41,018 bases of DNA from an uncultured Saprospiraceae bacterium (GCA_938015415.1 CALLPK010000103.1:1-41018), one strand, 5' to 3'. Positions 8,449 through 18,597 are shown, counted from the first letter of the stretch. Notes: a model not told the origin generated them from the letters alone. Made by a program: numbers and translations.

Positions 8449-8629
8449 TTTAATTGATTTTTCTGATATAACAAAAGTTTATTGATCTTGAAGTTATTTG
8501 AACTCCATCCATCAATTCACTATTATCAGGTTTATAAAAAGTCCGATCTCCTTAAAGAACGATCAGATTATTCGTTTTGTTTTTGCCGTAAAAGATAACG
8601 TGGTCCCCCAATTCGCTTTTGCGGTTCGG

Positions 8630-10078
8630 TCAGTTATCATCTGGAGTTTTTTGTTGGTGTGGAAAAACCAGATAGAATTTACTACCTTTTCCGGGATCAC
8701 TTTTAACATCAATTTGTCCATTGTGCGCCGTCATCATAGCTTTGACATAACTGAGTCCCAACCCAAACCCTTTTACGTTGTGAATATCCCCGGTATGCAC
8801 TCGATAAAACTTATCAAAAATATATTTTAGCGCCTCCTTATTCATCCCAATTCCGTGATCCTCAACTATAACTTCAACTCCGCCTGGAACATTGCGTGTA
8901 TATACCTTAATTTTTGGTTTTTCCGGTGAATATTTATTGGCATTCTCCAATAAGTTGTTGATAATGTTGGATATATGCGTCATATCCCCTTGTACTATGG
9001 GGTTGCCCGCCTTCAATTCTGAATCTACACTACCATCTTTTTTAGCAACTTGTAAAGCAGCATTTTCGAGTGCTGACCGGATAACCTCATGCAAGTCTAT
9101 TGTCGTAATTTTTAACTGAAAATCCCGTTTATCAATCACTGCGATTTGTAATACTCGCTCTACCTGGCTATTCATGCGTTTGTTTTCCTGCTTAATGATT
9201 TCCGCAAAACGCTTCACTTTATCGGAGTTATTTAAAATCATCGGACTGGTAATCGAATCGGCGGCTAACGAGATCGTCGCGATGGGCGTTTTAAATTCGT
9301 GGGTCATATTATTAATAAAATCCGTTTTCATTTCGGATAGTTTCTTTTGCATAAAAATCACCAGTACCGAATAGGTAAAACAGAATAATATAATTCCAAT
9401 AAAAATACTCGACAGCAGCAAATACCGCCATACACCACTCCACAGTACGCTGGTCCGGGTAGGAAAATGCACCATGATCAATCCCGGCGACTGCAATTCG
9501 GAAGGGAATAAATCCACTCGGTATTTTGAATTATAGATATTCTTATATCCTGCCAGCAGCACCAGTGGCGACTTATCTTGTACTACGTAGTATCCATTGA
9601 TGATCACAAAGGACTTTTCCTCCCGATCGTATACGCCATAGTCATATTCAATATTAATGGCTTGATTGGATAATTCGTTTTTTAAAAATACGTCCAGATC
9701 TTCCAGATTAATTCTTTCACTCAGGGGAATACCGTTGATCAACTCCCGGTAACTCGCCCGTTGTCGCTGCTTCTCCAGTTCTTTGTAACGTCTGGTCCGA
9801 TCATCTTCGTTAAGCACCCCCTTATTGTCTTGTGGGCCATCAATTGGTTGATTATATTCATCAAATCCACTTGCGTTAAAATCAAAGTCTTTATTTCTTT
9901 TGTCCTCTACCCCTTCCAGTTTTCTACTCACCCGATTGAGCGCTTCGGCCACGTTGAAATCAAATTTATCCTGCTTTTCCTGAATAGAAAGCCGAATCCA
10001 ATACATCTGCAAGAGCACAATCCCAATCAGCGCAACGCTCATTAACCCGATGATGGCCCATATTGCTTTCTTGTTCAT
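8630..10078 (-). CDS. Sensor histidine kinase, RprX-like
   Basis: This 482-residue kinase has a transmembrane helix at about 6-28, a long periplasmic domain (29-217) and a second helix at about 218-242. The phospho-acceptor is His260 in NNMTHEFKTPIATIS. ATPase motifs are INNLLENANKYS, EDHGIGM and KGFGLGLSYV. Compared with the paralogue at 4293-5561, it has about 50 extra periplasmic residues, including a charged, Arg/Gln-rich stretch around 92-108. It lies between the sprA terminator and its partner regulator, so it is transcribed separately from sprA. Its signal is unknown; an envelope or export-stress role is only a guess from the neighbours. Confidence 0.9.
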   Translation of the reverse strand: MNKKAIWAIIGLMSVALIGIVLLQMYWIRLSIQEKQDKFDFNVAEALNRVSRKLEGVEDKRNKDFDFNASGFDEYNQPIDGPQDNKGVLNEDDRTRRYKELEKQRQRASYRELINGIPLSERINLEDLDVFLKNELSNQAINIEYDYGVYDREEKSFVIINGYYVVQDKSPLVLLAGYKNIYNSKYRVDLFPSELQSPGLIMVHFPTRTSVLWSGVWRYLLLSSIFIGIILFCFTYSVLVIFMQKKLSEMKTDFINNMTHEFKTPIATISLAADSITSPMILNNSDKVKRFAEIIKQENKRMNSQVERVLQIAVIDKRDFQLKITTIDLHEVIRSALENAALQVAKKDGSVDSELKAGNPIVQGDMTHISNIINNLLENANKYSPEKPKIKVYTRNVPGGVEVIVEDHGIGMNKEALKYIFDKFYRVHTGDIHNVKGFGLGLSYVKAMMTAHNGQIDVKSDPGKGSKFYLVFPHQQKTPDDN

Positions 10079-10104
10079 AAAGTACTTGTTCGATTCCCGT
10101 CCGA

Positions 10105-10112
10105 CAAATTTA
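10105..10112 (-). promoter_or_regulatory. Putative -7 box TAAATTTG for the histidine kinase gene
   Basis: On the minus strand TAAATTTG fits TAnnTTTG exactly and lies 26 bases before the ATG at 10078. No clear -33 TTG is seen. Confidence 0.45.
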
Positions 10113-10157
10113 ACATTTACATTCTCCCTATTTCATTATTTAACAGTCTTTTAACTG

Positions 10158-10213
10158 GAAAAAAAATACCCGAATTCGTCTCGGCTGATAGCCAAGATGA
10201 ATTCGGGTATTTT
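10158..10213 (-). terminator. Strong terminator downstream of sprA
   Basis: A perfect 15-bp stem (10163-10177 with 10199-10213) is followed on the minus strand by a run of T from the A tract at 10159-10166. The loop contains a second partial stem. It would end the sprA transcript before the histidine kinase gene. Confidence 0.85.
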
Positions 10214-10228
10214 CCCAGCCTAACGACC

Positions 10229-10292
10229 ATTGGCCATTGGCGCTCTTATAACGCGATTAAGGGAAGCCAACGGCTTATAGATAATGGCCAAT
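10229..10292. repeat. Inverted repeat in the sprA 3' region
   Basis: ATTGGCCATT (10229-10238) is the exact inverse of AATGGCCAAT (10283-10292), with 44 bases between. A small AGCC-AAC-GGCT hairpin lies inside. It sits between the sprA stop and the terminator. Confidence 0.6.
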
Positions 10293-10300
10293 AACCTTCT

Positions 10301-13300
10301 TTAATCTAACGTAAATCGAATCCGTACACCTCCAGCGATATTCGTCGTCGGAAACTGCGCTGTAGTGGTCGGAATGGTACGGGTATAATCGAAGAACAAC
10401 CGTGCGTTAAGTTTTTTACTAATATCATAATCCACCGCTGGGTTGATGGTGATAGTCTTATTACCCCGGGTGGCTTCCGAAGTTTCGATACTATTATCAA
10501 AAGCATTTCGGAAGGAACGGTTGTTACGGTATCCAAAGTCAAAAGCAAAATTCAGATCACTGGATTCCTCATCTTTATTTTTACCGCCCGCCGAATTTGG
10601 TGCCGGATCATTCTTGGAAGATTTTCGCTTGCTGGTTTTCTTCTTCTTTTTCTTACCTCCTTTGAGGAAGGCAATATAAACGTCCTTCATCCGGTATCCC
10701 CATCCGATAACATATTCGTCCGATCGGGTTTCGTTCAAACTATTGTCCTGCAAACTTAACGCTAGTGCACGGGACTTTTTGAAATCCACTTTAAATGTCA
10801 TTTCGTTGTGTAGTCTGACATCCAGTCCGATTAATGGCGCAAATTGTTCGTTGATCACCAACTCAGGAATTTCAAAGCGCGTAATAAAGTTACCTGTTGG
10901 CAGATTGATAAAATCTTGGTTATCGGTCATAAATCGCTGGTTGGTAATAAAACTGTTTACCTGTAAAGTTGAGCGATAACCGTGCGTCACATTGAAACTG
11001 CTAAAGTATTTTTCGAAAAAACTAAGCTTTGACAATCCACGGTAATTAAGCTGCCAGTTAATTTTGGGTAATACTTTAAAAAGGACATCCTTCGCGTAAT
11101 TATCAGTGGCTTCTACTTGACCAGGATCGCCTTTTGTATAAGCAGCGATAAAGGCCGGAAGAACCACGTTTTGCTGTACTCGACCATACCCTTCGCTAAA
11201 TTCAGCACCGTCAATTGCGTGTGTACCCGTACCAAGATTCTGGGAGATCGTTTCTCTGTTTTCCAGGAAGGTATTGAAAAGGTCATCTGCGTTACCAAAT
11301 AAGGTATTTAACGCAAAGTAAGAAATTTCGTAAGAGCCAAACTCTCGCGGCAAAGCATGATCAAAACCCTGAAAATCAGGATCATCAAAATTCTTAAAAT
11401 AAAGCGATTGATTCTCGGTAAACTTTCGGGTAGCCGTCAAGTCGATCGCAAAATCTGTAAAAGGCTCCAAAGTAATTTTAGCATCAATTTGCTCAGTCGC
11501 ATTTTGAATGACCTGCTGATTTAAAAACAGATCGTCCGAAATCCAGCCTTTGGCCGCTGCCTGATCCAGATAATCATTTCCACTATTCGGATCAATATCT
11601 GGTTGTAATCCCGTTACAAAACCCCAGCCCGGTGCGTCAAATCCACTGGATTGACCAAACAATTCGCTGTTGGGTGTAAATCCTGGAATTACTGTAGAAA
11701 ACTGCTGAGAGTAAGATAATCTGGCCTTTCGTAAGAATAACAACGGACGTAATGCTAAGCGAGTCCCATTAGATACTTCGCCTTTTTTCCGTTTCTTCTT
11801 TTTCTTTTCTTCTTCCGTTTCTTCTTTTTCTCCTTTCTTTTTTGGATCTTTTTTATCATCCTTTGTCTTCTGATTCCGGCTTCTACGGCGCGGTTTCTTT
11901 TTATTGATCGCACTCAAAAACTTGGATTTTTTGTAAAGCTGTTCAAAGTTAATATCTCCGTCCAGCTTACGGGTCTGACCGTTTTGGATGACATTACCCA
12001 GTTCTACGGTATTTAAGGCTGCGGCCGTCCAACTGTAGTCTGCATTGTATTGTGCCTTGACCTGAATCCAGTCCAGGAATGGAATACTTTTCAGAGGTAA
12101 CTTATAGTCTATCCCAAATTGATGGGTATAGAATTTATTACGACCGAAATCTTTAATGCCATCCCAGATTTTTTCTTTCTTATCGGGATCGTCTGGTTTT
12201 GATCCATCTGGATTAATTTCTTTTAGCTCATCAATCACCGCTTCGTTCCGGGCATTAAAATTGAATTTCAAGTTTCTGGTGAAATCCCAGTTCAAATCGT
12301 AGCTGCGGTTCCAGCGGAATTGTTTATTGAAAAACTCCTTGTTGAATTCTCCCGCGCCATCATCCACAAACCGATACCGGGTCTGCTGAAATTCCCGAAT
12401 CATATCCGTCGAAACAGCCACACTATTTGGTAACAAACTAAAATTAAAATCGGTAATTAATTTAAGATACTTACTCTTCGATAATTTCTTAAATGGTTCA
12501 ATATAGTTTGACTTTCGACTAAAACGATAATTGATTCGGCCTTCCCGTACTTCTTCAATATCTCTTTCAATAATCGGATTGTGTCGATTCGTATTCGTAT
12601 ATGCATACGTCAGGTCAAAGTTTTCGATATCCCAGGGCTTGGGCTTATCGTCTTTGCCACCCGTCCGCTCTTTCCGTAAATTGGTAATGTTCCAACTCTT
12701 GATTTCCGTCACATCGAGCGCACTCTCCTTAATTTCCCGGCGCTCTTCCTCAGTAGCAGCGGCATCCATACTCTCCTGCAAAGTCAAATCCTGATCGTAA
12801 GGATCATATTGCGGCGTATCAGTTGATTTAGAATATCCCACAAACAATGGAATTTTCACCCCACTTTCTTCTGGTAAAAATTTGTCAACGGCAATGTTGG
12901 CACTCACGTCGTACGCAAAGGTGGATTCTCTCGCTCTGGCATTTACGTCGTCTTCCAGTTGTCCCCAGCCGATGGTATTAGCGTTGGCCGAAACGGTCAT
13001 ATCCGCAAAGTCAGCCAACTTAATATCGGCCCGTGCCAGGGCGGCTACCCCACCTTTTTCGTCAATCCCGTTAAGTCTTAATTCGTTGCACCATACTTCG
13101 ACACTGTGCTCTTGCGTTCCATTATTTCTAATACCCAGCATGACACCTTTTACTTGTCCAAAGTTGGGATTACCCTTGACAATAACGTTATTGATTTTTA
13201 CAAACTCCTCCGAGTCACTAACCGTAGGATCATACTGGTACCGATATTCGTATGGTTGGATATAACGCTCGGTAGGATCGAAATTAGTAGCATTCCGCTG

Positions 13301-16300
13301 AATTTTTGCGTTTTTAAATTCTTCCAGTTTAATATTAATCGCATTGGAGGTACGCCAGAGTTCGTAGGCATCCGACATCGCCAGCATTGGATCCCGGCTC
13401 AAATCCAGAGGAATTTCGTATTCGTAATAATTTTGTTCAAAATCACTACCCATCCGTATAAAGAGGGATACTTCTCCATCGGGTACTTCATTTAAGTTAG
13501 CATCATTAAAAGCTTCGGCGTGTACAAACATGTTCATGTTTTCGTAGAGTCGCCAGTCCATATTGATAATCTTATAAGCCCCGACCCCAAAATCCCGATC
13601 CAGGTTTTGGACCTCAAGGGTTAGCGATTGCTCATTTTGGAATTGATTGGGGAAAGTCGTATTTAAAGATCGTTCCCTGATAATGCCCGGTGGCAAATCA
13701 TACGCAAATGGAATCTTTCCAGAGTTCTCTTCTACGTTTACTGCATTCACATCAAAGACCACATCATTATCAAAACAACCGTCTACAGTAAGACAAGGGT
13801 TGGTATCCAGTCCACGTAGCGTGTACCGACGCCATTGATTTCTGACCAGTTCAAGGGTCGCAAAACGTAGAGTGACCGGCTGACGGAATTCCCTCAGATA
13901 CATTCTGATAAAACGAATAGAACGAAAATCCTGAATACCACCGATTGCGGTTTTTTCGGGACCATTCAACGGAATTCTAAAGCGGTACCAGGTCCGGTTC
14001 GTACCGGCAATTTCACGGACATCAGAAATAAAGGGAGAAGATTCTACGTCAATTTCTATTTCCCCACTTCCTCCAGGTATTGAGGTCGGCCTGATCGGAA
14101 TTTTATAATTAAAATAAGATTCCGTTTCGCCTAAAGTATTATCATTATTTAAATCTTCCGAATCCGGAATATTGGTGGAGGAGTTGACACGACCATCTTC
14201 CGGCGCACCAGAGTTCCCTTCGGGATTGTTATTGGCCCGGTAACGATCAAATACCGTTGCACTACCACCAAAAGCCGGGTCCCGAAAATTGACAAAATCA
14301 TCATTGGCAATATCCGATTGAATCCTTGCCTTCGCATCTGGGTTCAGACCAGAAGCGTTGATGGTATTCAGATAATCACCGTAGACAATACTTTCATCAT
14401 TAGAGTTATACCCATCCAGCCCTACATCCTGAATTTCTCGTTGTTCGGGATCACTATCAAAAGCATTGGTTACCGCGTTGGTACGGGGTATTCTTGACCA
14501 GTTGGTTTGGTCCGTTGGAATATCATCTTCGATGGGAATTCCATTTTCAAAAAACTTTCGAGAATCCCGTAAGATATCTTCCGAGATATTTCCGAGGTCA
14601 ATATTCAATTCTCCTCCGTCTACGTTGGTTCCGTTTACCGGATTATTGATAAAAGGATTCAGTACCCAAAATTCTAAATATTCAATGTTAGCCGCCTGGA
14701 AATCGTTGTTATTTAAGGCGCGCATGATCCCACCCCACCGGGTTTCAGGTTCTAATAAACCACCGGTATTATCTAACCCGGCAGACGGTCCATCCGGTAA
14801 TGACACTCCACCCGGCAGATCAAAATTATAAGGTCCTCGTTCTCGTGGATAATAGGAAATATCAAAAGTTCCCAATGTTCCAAAACCCAGGTTCTGCACC
14901 TGCCGGCCCGGAAAAACTTCGTCCTGCTCAATTAACCGAGTATACGGATTATCGTCGTTTCCGCCGATTGTCTGGTCAATTCGATACCAGTTAATAAGCG
15001 CACGATTGGCACCTCCATTAATATCATTAATCAAACTGGATTCTGAAAGGATACGAGAGCCATTGGCGTCTTGTGCGTTTTGTGGCACCGAGGCGATTAC
15101 CCAATTATTGGCGGGTATTCTTAGATCATTATTACTGGTAGTCCCTTCAAAATCGTCTACGTAAACGGTTCCGCCTTTTTGATCGTCATCATTGGTACCA
15201 ACATTGATGGCTCGCGGATGACTCGGTTTGAGTGCAGCTACTTCCGCTACGAAATTAATACTTGATTCCTCTTTGGTTTCAATAAAAGGAAGCGCATCAA
15301 CCATCTTGGTGAGAAACGGCGCTTCTTTTCGGTAGTTGATATCAAATCCGAGTACGCGGTTATTAATTGGGTCATCCCCGATATTTACTTTTTGTGTAAA
15401 TGGTCTTTCGAACAATCGCATATAAGTAGCTCCGATATTAAAATCCTTGTTGATTTCATAATCGGCCCGAACGCCTAACATGGTTCTGGTTTGTACACTA
15501 AATAAAGTGTTATCTTCAAAAGAGACATCCACCGGTGTTCCGGAATTGAGTACCCCGTCGTTCAGGATTTTTATTCTACCAATATTATAATCAATATCGT
15601 AATCCTGTCCGGGTATCAATACTCGACCACCCGCACGGACGGTTACCGATCCTTCGGGCAGATTAAATGCACCTAAAGAAATTTCGGAAGAGACACTGGA
15701 TTTATAGGTTCCCTTCATGATGAAGCGATTCTTTTCAGTAAATTCTCGTGCGAAAAAGATAGTCTGCCGGTACAGTTCATCATAAATATATGCTTCCGCA
15801 GCGGGTCCGGTCAATGGGTCGGGTATATTGGCCAGCGATTCTCGGAGGGAATTACCAAACGGTTCCAGTACCGGATACATGATTCGTCCGTTACGCGGAT
15901 TGATGGTAATATTGGAAACAAAATCAAAAATTCCGTCGGGGCAAGGATCACCTTGTACATTTAATTGATCTAAATTAAAAATACGCAATAACGGTTCTTC
16001 TGATCTTTCGGGAATAAATCGCTTGGGTGCTTTTCCCGGGTCATCATAAAATATATCAAAAACGAAGTCGTCGGGGTTGACCTGAAAAGCACCAATATTA
16101 TAGTGATTTTTCATCATCAAATCCCAGGTAACCACATCTACCCGTTGGGTAGTACTCTTCAGCATTTTAACAAATAAAACCGTCAAATCTCCATCTGGAT
16201 CACTTCCAGCTCCCTCTTTGGTCAATTCTCCTACTTGGTAAGTAGCTCCGTTATAATCATATTCAAATGCGACCCCCAGTACTTGATCGGGACGTAGATT

Positions 16301-17713
16301 TACATTTAAAGAAATAAAACCAAGATCGGAATTGTACGTATATTCATTAGGACTCAATAGACGAGCGCTTACTTTTTCAAAATCTCGACTTTGTTGAAAT
16401 CCTAAACCAGTTAACGTGGCCACTGCGTTGTCCAAACTTCTAGCGCCTGGGTTAGCGATCAGGTCATTAAGGATATCATTCGATCCGATGTTGGTAGCCA
16501 AATCAGTCCCTGGTAATGGGCGACCACTAATATCCGGATGACGCACGCCTACGGGAGTACCGTAAAGCGGGGTATCGTTGGTGAGACTATCCGATTCACC
16601 GATATCAGATATGGCCACAATATCTCGAATATTTTCTACCTCGTTTCGATCGTTGGTAATCCAGACCTCCATTCGGGTAATATTGAATAATGATTTTATC
16701 TGTGGAAGGTTTTCGAGGGATTCTTCGAAAGTAGATCGGTTGTAGTGCGTTAGCAAGAAGTGACGATTTTCGTCGTATTCGTCCGCACGTACTTCAAATT
16801 CTTGTACTTGACTTCCTCCTTCGATTCGGATACTCTGGTTTTGTGATTTTTGTTGAGAAGCTACCAATCCGAGGGTCAATTTTCCAAATTGCAATTCGGT
16901 GTGTAGTCCAAAAAGACTCTGACTACCTTTAATCAAAGAAGAACGGAGTGGAAAACTGATATTACCCACTTCGATGGTCTTGATGATATCGTCCTCATTG
17001 AAAGCATCCGAATCATAATCCAGCTTCATGGTATTTTGAAAATCAAAAGTTGCCTGGGTATTATAATTGGTACTCATTTTGAGTTTTTCACCGATGGCAG
17101 CTTCCACACTCATTTCGATTTCCATATCAAAATCGAAGCCACCCGTTTTTTGCTGACGAATGGTCCAAGCGGGATTTTCAGTCCGTTGAAAATCCACTCC
17201 AAAAGTAAGGTCAATGTTACCTTGGGGTCGAATATCTACACCCGTACCTCCGAAAAGTCGGTCCCGTAAACTTTCTTCTACGTCAATTTTACTGAGTGGA
17301 TCTTCCCGACTAGATAATTTCCCACCTCTTTTACCGACACCTGCGAGTCGATCAAAATATTCCTTTTCTTCCTGTTTGGATTTATATTCCAGATACTCGT
17401 CAAAAGTCATGTAGGAAGGCATCCGGAAATATTCGTCTCCGATTTTTTCCGTGATGATATAGGTACCCGTGCCCGGATCGTAGTTCACCTCTTTTTCAAT
17501 AACGGAGGGATCTCTAAGGTCAAACGGATTATTCGCCGGATTGGAAATATGATCGCCGAAGCGTTCAGATACCGGTGGCAGCGTATCCTGAGCCAACACG
17601 ATTTCCGGACCGTAAGGATCCTCTAAATTGTTGCCGGCGGGTAAATTGGCATTTGTCAGGCTGATCAGGCAGAAACAAAAGATCACTGACAGGAGTAAAT
17701 TTTCTATTTTCAT
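10301..17713 (-). CDS. sprA: SprA/Sov, type IX secretion outer-membrane translocon
   Basis: SprA is the giant beta-barrel through which T9SS cargo crosses the outer membrane. At 2470 residues this is the usual size. A signal peptide starts at the chosen Met (KIENLLLSVIFCFCLISLTNA). A Met 16 codons upstream exists, but it would place extra residues before the signal peptide. Family hallmarks are NNPFDLRDPS at 61-70 followed by YDPGTGTYIITEKIG, and the region RMLFERPFT-type to GGTVYVDDFEGT in the middle. The C terminus is strand-rich and ends GGVRIRFTLD. Two Lys-rich inserts are unusual: one near residues 1935-1980 and one near 2355-2385. ruvA lies just upstream, an arrangement I recall from other Bacteroidota. 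A strong terminator follows the gene. Confidence 0.95.
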   Translation of the reverse strand: MKIENLLLSVIFCFCLISLTNANLPAGNNLEDPYGPEIVLAQDTLPPVSERFGDHISNPANNPFDLRDPSVIEKEVNYDPGTGTYIITEKIGDEYFRMPSYMTFDEYLEYKSKQEEKEYFDRLAGVGKRGGKLSSREDPLSKIDVEESLRDRLFGGTGVDIRPQGNIDLTFGVDFQRTENPAWTIRQQKTGGFDFDMEIEMSVEAAIGEKLKMSTNYNTQATFDFQNTMKLDYDSDAFNEDDIIKTIEVGNISFPLRSSLIKGSQSLFGLHTELQFGKLTLGLVASQQKSQNQSIRIEGGSQVQEFEVRADEYDENRHFLLTHYNRSTFEESLENLPQIKSLFNITRMEVWITNDRNEVENIRDIVAISDIGESDSLTNDTPLYGTPVGVRHPDISGRPLPGTDLATNIGSNDILNDLIANPGARSLDNAVATLTGLGFQQSRDFEKVSARLLSPNEYTYNSDLGFISLNVNLRPDQVLGVAFEYDYNGATYQVGELTKEGAGSDPDGDLTVLFVKMLKSTTQRVDVVTWDLMMKNHYNIGAFQVNPDDFVFDIFYDDPGKAPKRFIPERSEEPLLRIFNLDQLNVQGDPCPDGIFDFVSNITINPRNGRIMYPVLEPFGNSLRESLANIPDPLTGPAAEAYIYDELYRQTIFFAREFTEKNRFIMKGTYKSSVSSEISLGAFNLPEGSVTVRAGGRVLIPGQDYDIDYNIGRIKILNDGVLNSGTPVDVSFEDNTLFSVQTRTMLGVRADYEINKDFNIGATYMRLFERPFTQKVNIGDDPINNRVLGFDINYRKEAPFLTKMVDALPFIETKEESSINFVAEVAALKPSHPRAINVGTNDDDQKGGTVYVDDFEGTTSNNDLRIPANNWVIASVPQNAQDANGSRILSESSLINDINGGANRALINWYRIDQTIGGNDDNPYTRLIEQDEVFPGRQVQNLGFGTLGTFDISYYPRERGPYNFDLPGGVSLPDGPSAGLDNTGGLLEPETRWGGIMRALNNNDFQAANIEYLEFWVLNPFINNPVNGTNVDGGELNIDLGNISEDILRDSRKFFENGIPIEDDIPTDQTNWSRIPRTNAVTNAFDSDPEQREIQDVGLDGYNSNDESIVYGDYLNTINASGLNPDAKARIQSDIANDDFVNFRDPAFGGSATVFDRYRANNNPEGNSGAPEDGRVNSSTNIPDSEDLNNDNTLGETESYFNYKIPIRPTSIPGGSGEIEIDVESSPFISDVREIAGTNRTWYRFRIPLNGPEKTAIGGIQDFRSIRFIRMYLREFRQPVTLRFATLELVRNQWRRYTLRGLDTNPCLTVDGCFDNDVVFDVNAVNVEENSGKIPFAYDLPPGIIRERSLNTTFPNQFQNEQSLTLEVQNLDRDFGVGAYKIINMDWRLYENMNMFVHAEAFNDANLNEVPDGEVSLFIRMGSDFEQNYYEYEIPLDLSRDPMLAMSDAYELWRTSNAINIKLEEFKNAKIQRNATNFDPTERYIQPYEYRYQYDPTVSDSEEFVKINNVIVKGNPNFGQVKGVMLGIRNNGTQEHSVEVWCNELRLNGIDEKGGVAALARADIKLADFADMTVSANANTIGWGQLEDDVNARARESTFAYDVSANIAVDKFLPEESGVKIPLFVGYSKSTDTPQYDPYDQDLTLQESMDAAATEEERREIKESALDVTEIKSWNITNLRKERTGGKDDKPKPWDIENFDLTYAYTNTNRHNPIIERDIEEVREGRINYRFSRKSNYIEPFKKLSKSKYLKLITDFNFSLLPNSVAVSTDMIREFQQTRYRFVDDGAGEFNKEFFNKQFRWNRSYDLNWDFTRNLKFNFNARNEAVIDELKEINPDGSKPDDPDKKEKIWDGIKDFGRNKFYTHQFGIDYKLPLKSIPFLDWIQVKAQYNADYSWTAAALNTVELGNVIQNGQTRKLDGDINFEQLYKKSKFLSAINKKKPRRRSRNQKTKDDKKDPKKKGEKEETEEEKKKKKRKKGEVSNGTRLALRPLLFLRKARLSYSQQFSTVIPGFTPNSELFGQSSGFDAPGWGFVTGLQPDIDPNSGNDYLDQAAAKGWISDDLFLNQQVIQNATEQIDAKITLEPFTDFAIDLTATRKFTENQSLYFKNFDDPDFQGFDHALPREFGSYEISYFALNTLFGNADDLFNTFLENRETISQNLGTGTHAIDGAEFSEGYGRVQQNVVLPAFIAAYTKGDPGQVEATDNYAKDVLFKVLPKINWQLNYRGLSKLSFFEKYFSSFNVTHGYRSTLQVNSFITNQRFMTDNQDFINLPTGNFITRFEIPELVINEQFAPLIGLDVRLHNEMTFKVDFKKSRALALSLQDNSLNETRSDEYVIGWGYRMKDVYIAFLKGGKKKKKKTSKRKSSKNDPAPNSAGGKNKDEESSDLNFAFDFGYRNNRSFRNAFDNSIETSEATRGNKTITINPAVDYDISKKLNARLFFDYTRTIPTTTAQFPTTNIAGGVRIRFTLD

Positions 17714-18009
17714 AATCGATTTCAGTGCAAAAAATATAAACGATACCGATTGTATCGCCATATAGTAACGTCATGAGGGTGGAGTATTAGTTCGGATAAC
17801 TTTTTTTTAACGTTTGCTATCGCTCCTTTTAGCACCCACCCCTGAATAAATCTATTTTGGTTCTAATTAACTTATTATATTAATTTATATACTTACGGAA
17901 AAAACTCAAATAAGTTATCCCTACTTATTTGGTTATCTTGGTTATCTTGGTTAAAATTAGTGGTAAAGCTGAATTTTGATTACCGTGAATATTATCGGAA
18001 CGGAAGGGC
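17714..18009. other. AT-rich intergenic region between ruvA and sprA
   Basis: These 296 bases hold no credible gene. They should carry the sprA promoter, but I could not identify a clear TAnnTTTG box on the minus strand. A short 9-bp tandem repeat lies near the ruvA side. Confidence 0.5.
17929..17953. repeat. 9-bp tandem repeat, about 2.8 copies
   Basis: The unit TTGGTTATC is repeated head to tail, the last copy partial. It lies 57 bases beyond the 3' end of ruvA. Confidence 0.7.
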
Positions 18010-18597
18010 CTAAGAAAGTTGTTTCAGGGCAACCTTTATCAGTTGTTCAACGCTGGTAAATTTTTCGGCTTGCAGCACCCGGTTTAAGGTCTTTTGCACG
18101 GAAACTTTTGCGAAGCCAAGTGCAACTAAAGCAGATAACGCTTCTGTTCTCAATGTATTGTCCTGACCGCTTAAACTTACCCCACTTTCTCCCGAATCTT
18201 TCATCACTTTATCTTTTAAATCCAAAATGATTCTTTTTGCCGTTTTCGGTCCAATTCCCTTCACTCGATTAAACGCGGCTACATTTTCACCTAATATCGA
18301 CGCACGAACTTCCTCCGGTGCCATACCGGAAAGAATGACCCGAGCGGTATTAGGACCAATCCCCGAGACCGAAATCAGGAGTATAAAGAGGCTCCGTTCC
18401 GCCTCTTCGCTAAATCCGTATAAAGTATTGCTATCTTCTTTGATGTGTTGATGAATCAAGATCTTGATTCGTTCTTCTTTTTCAATCTGCGCGTAGGTAT
18501 GCAAACTTACATTGACGTGGTAGCCGATGCCACCGGTTTCGACAATGATATATGTTGGATTTTTGTGTGTTATTGCTCCTTTGATGTAGGAAATCAT
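18010..18597 (-). CDS. ruvA: Holliday junction branch migration protein RuvA
   Basis: RuvA (195 residues) binds the four-way DNA junction and directs the RuvB motor during recombination repair. It has an N-terminal OB fold (MISYIKGAITHKNPTYIIVE, GIGYHVNVS). Two helix-hairpin-helix motifs follow (LISVSGIGPNTARVILSG and FNRVKGIGPKTAKRIILDL). The C-terminal domain III (about 145-195) contacts RuvB and includes EALSALVALGFAKVSVQKTL. The length is normal. It is divergent from purD and followed by sprA on the same strand; ruvB is not in the window. Confidence 0.96.
   Translation of the reverse strand: MISYIKGAITHKNPTYIIVETGGIGYHVNVSLHTYAQIEKEERIKILIHQHIKEDSNTLYGFSEEAERSLFILLISVSGIGPNTARVILSGMAPEEVRASILGENVAAFNRVKGIGPKTAKRIILDLKDKVMKDSGESGVSLSGQDNTLRTEALSALVALGFAKVSVQKTLNRVLQAEKFTSVEQLIKVALKQLS

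Noticed and set aside
8449-8629. A small gene in the gap between the second kinase and its regulator
   Set aside because: Only a frame that overlaps the kinase antisense was seen; the gap probably holds leader or promoter sequence.
17714-17761. Longer SprA start at 17761
   Set aside because: The extra 16 residues precede a good signal peptide that begins at the Met at 17713.
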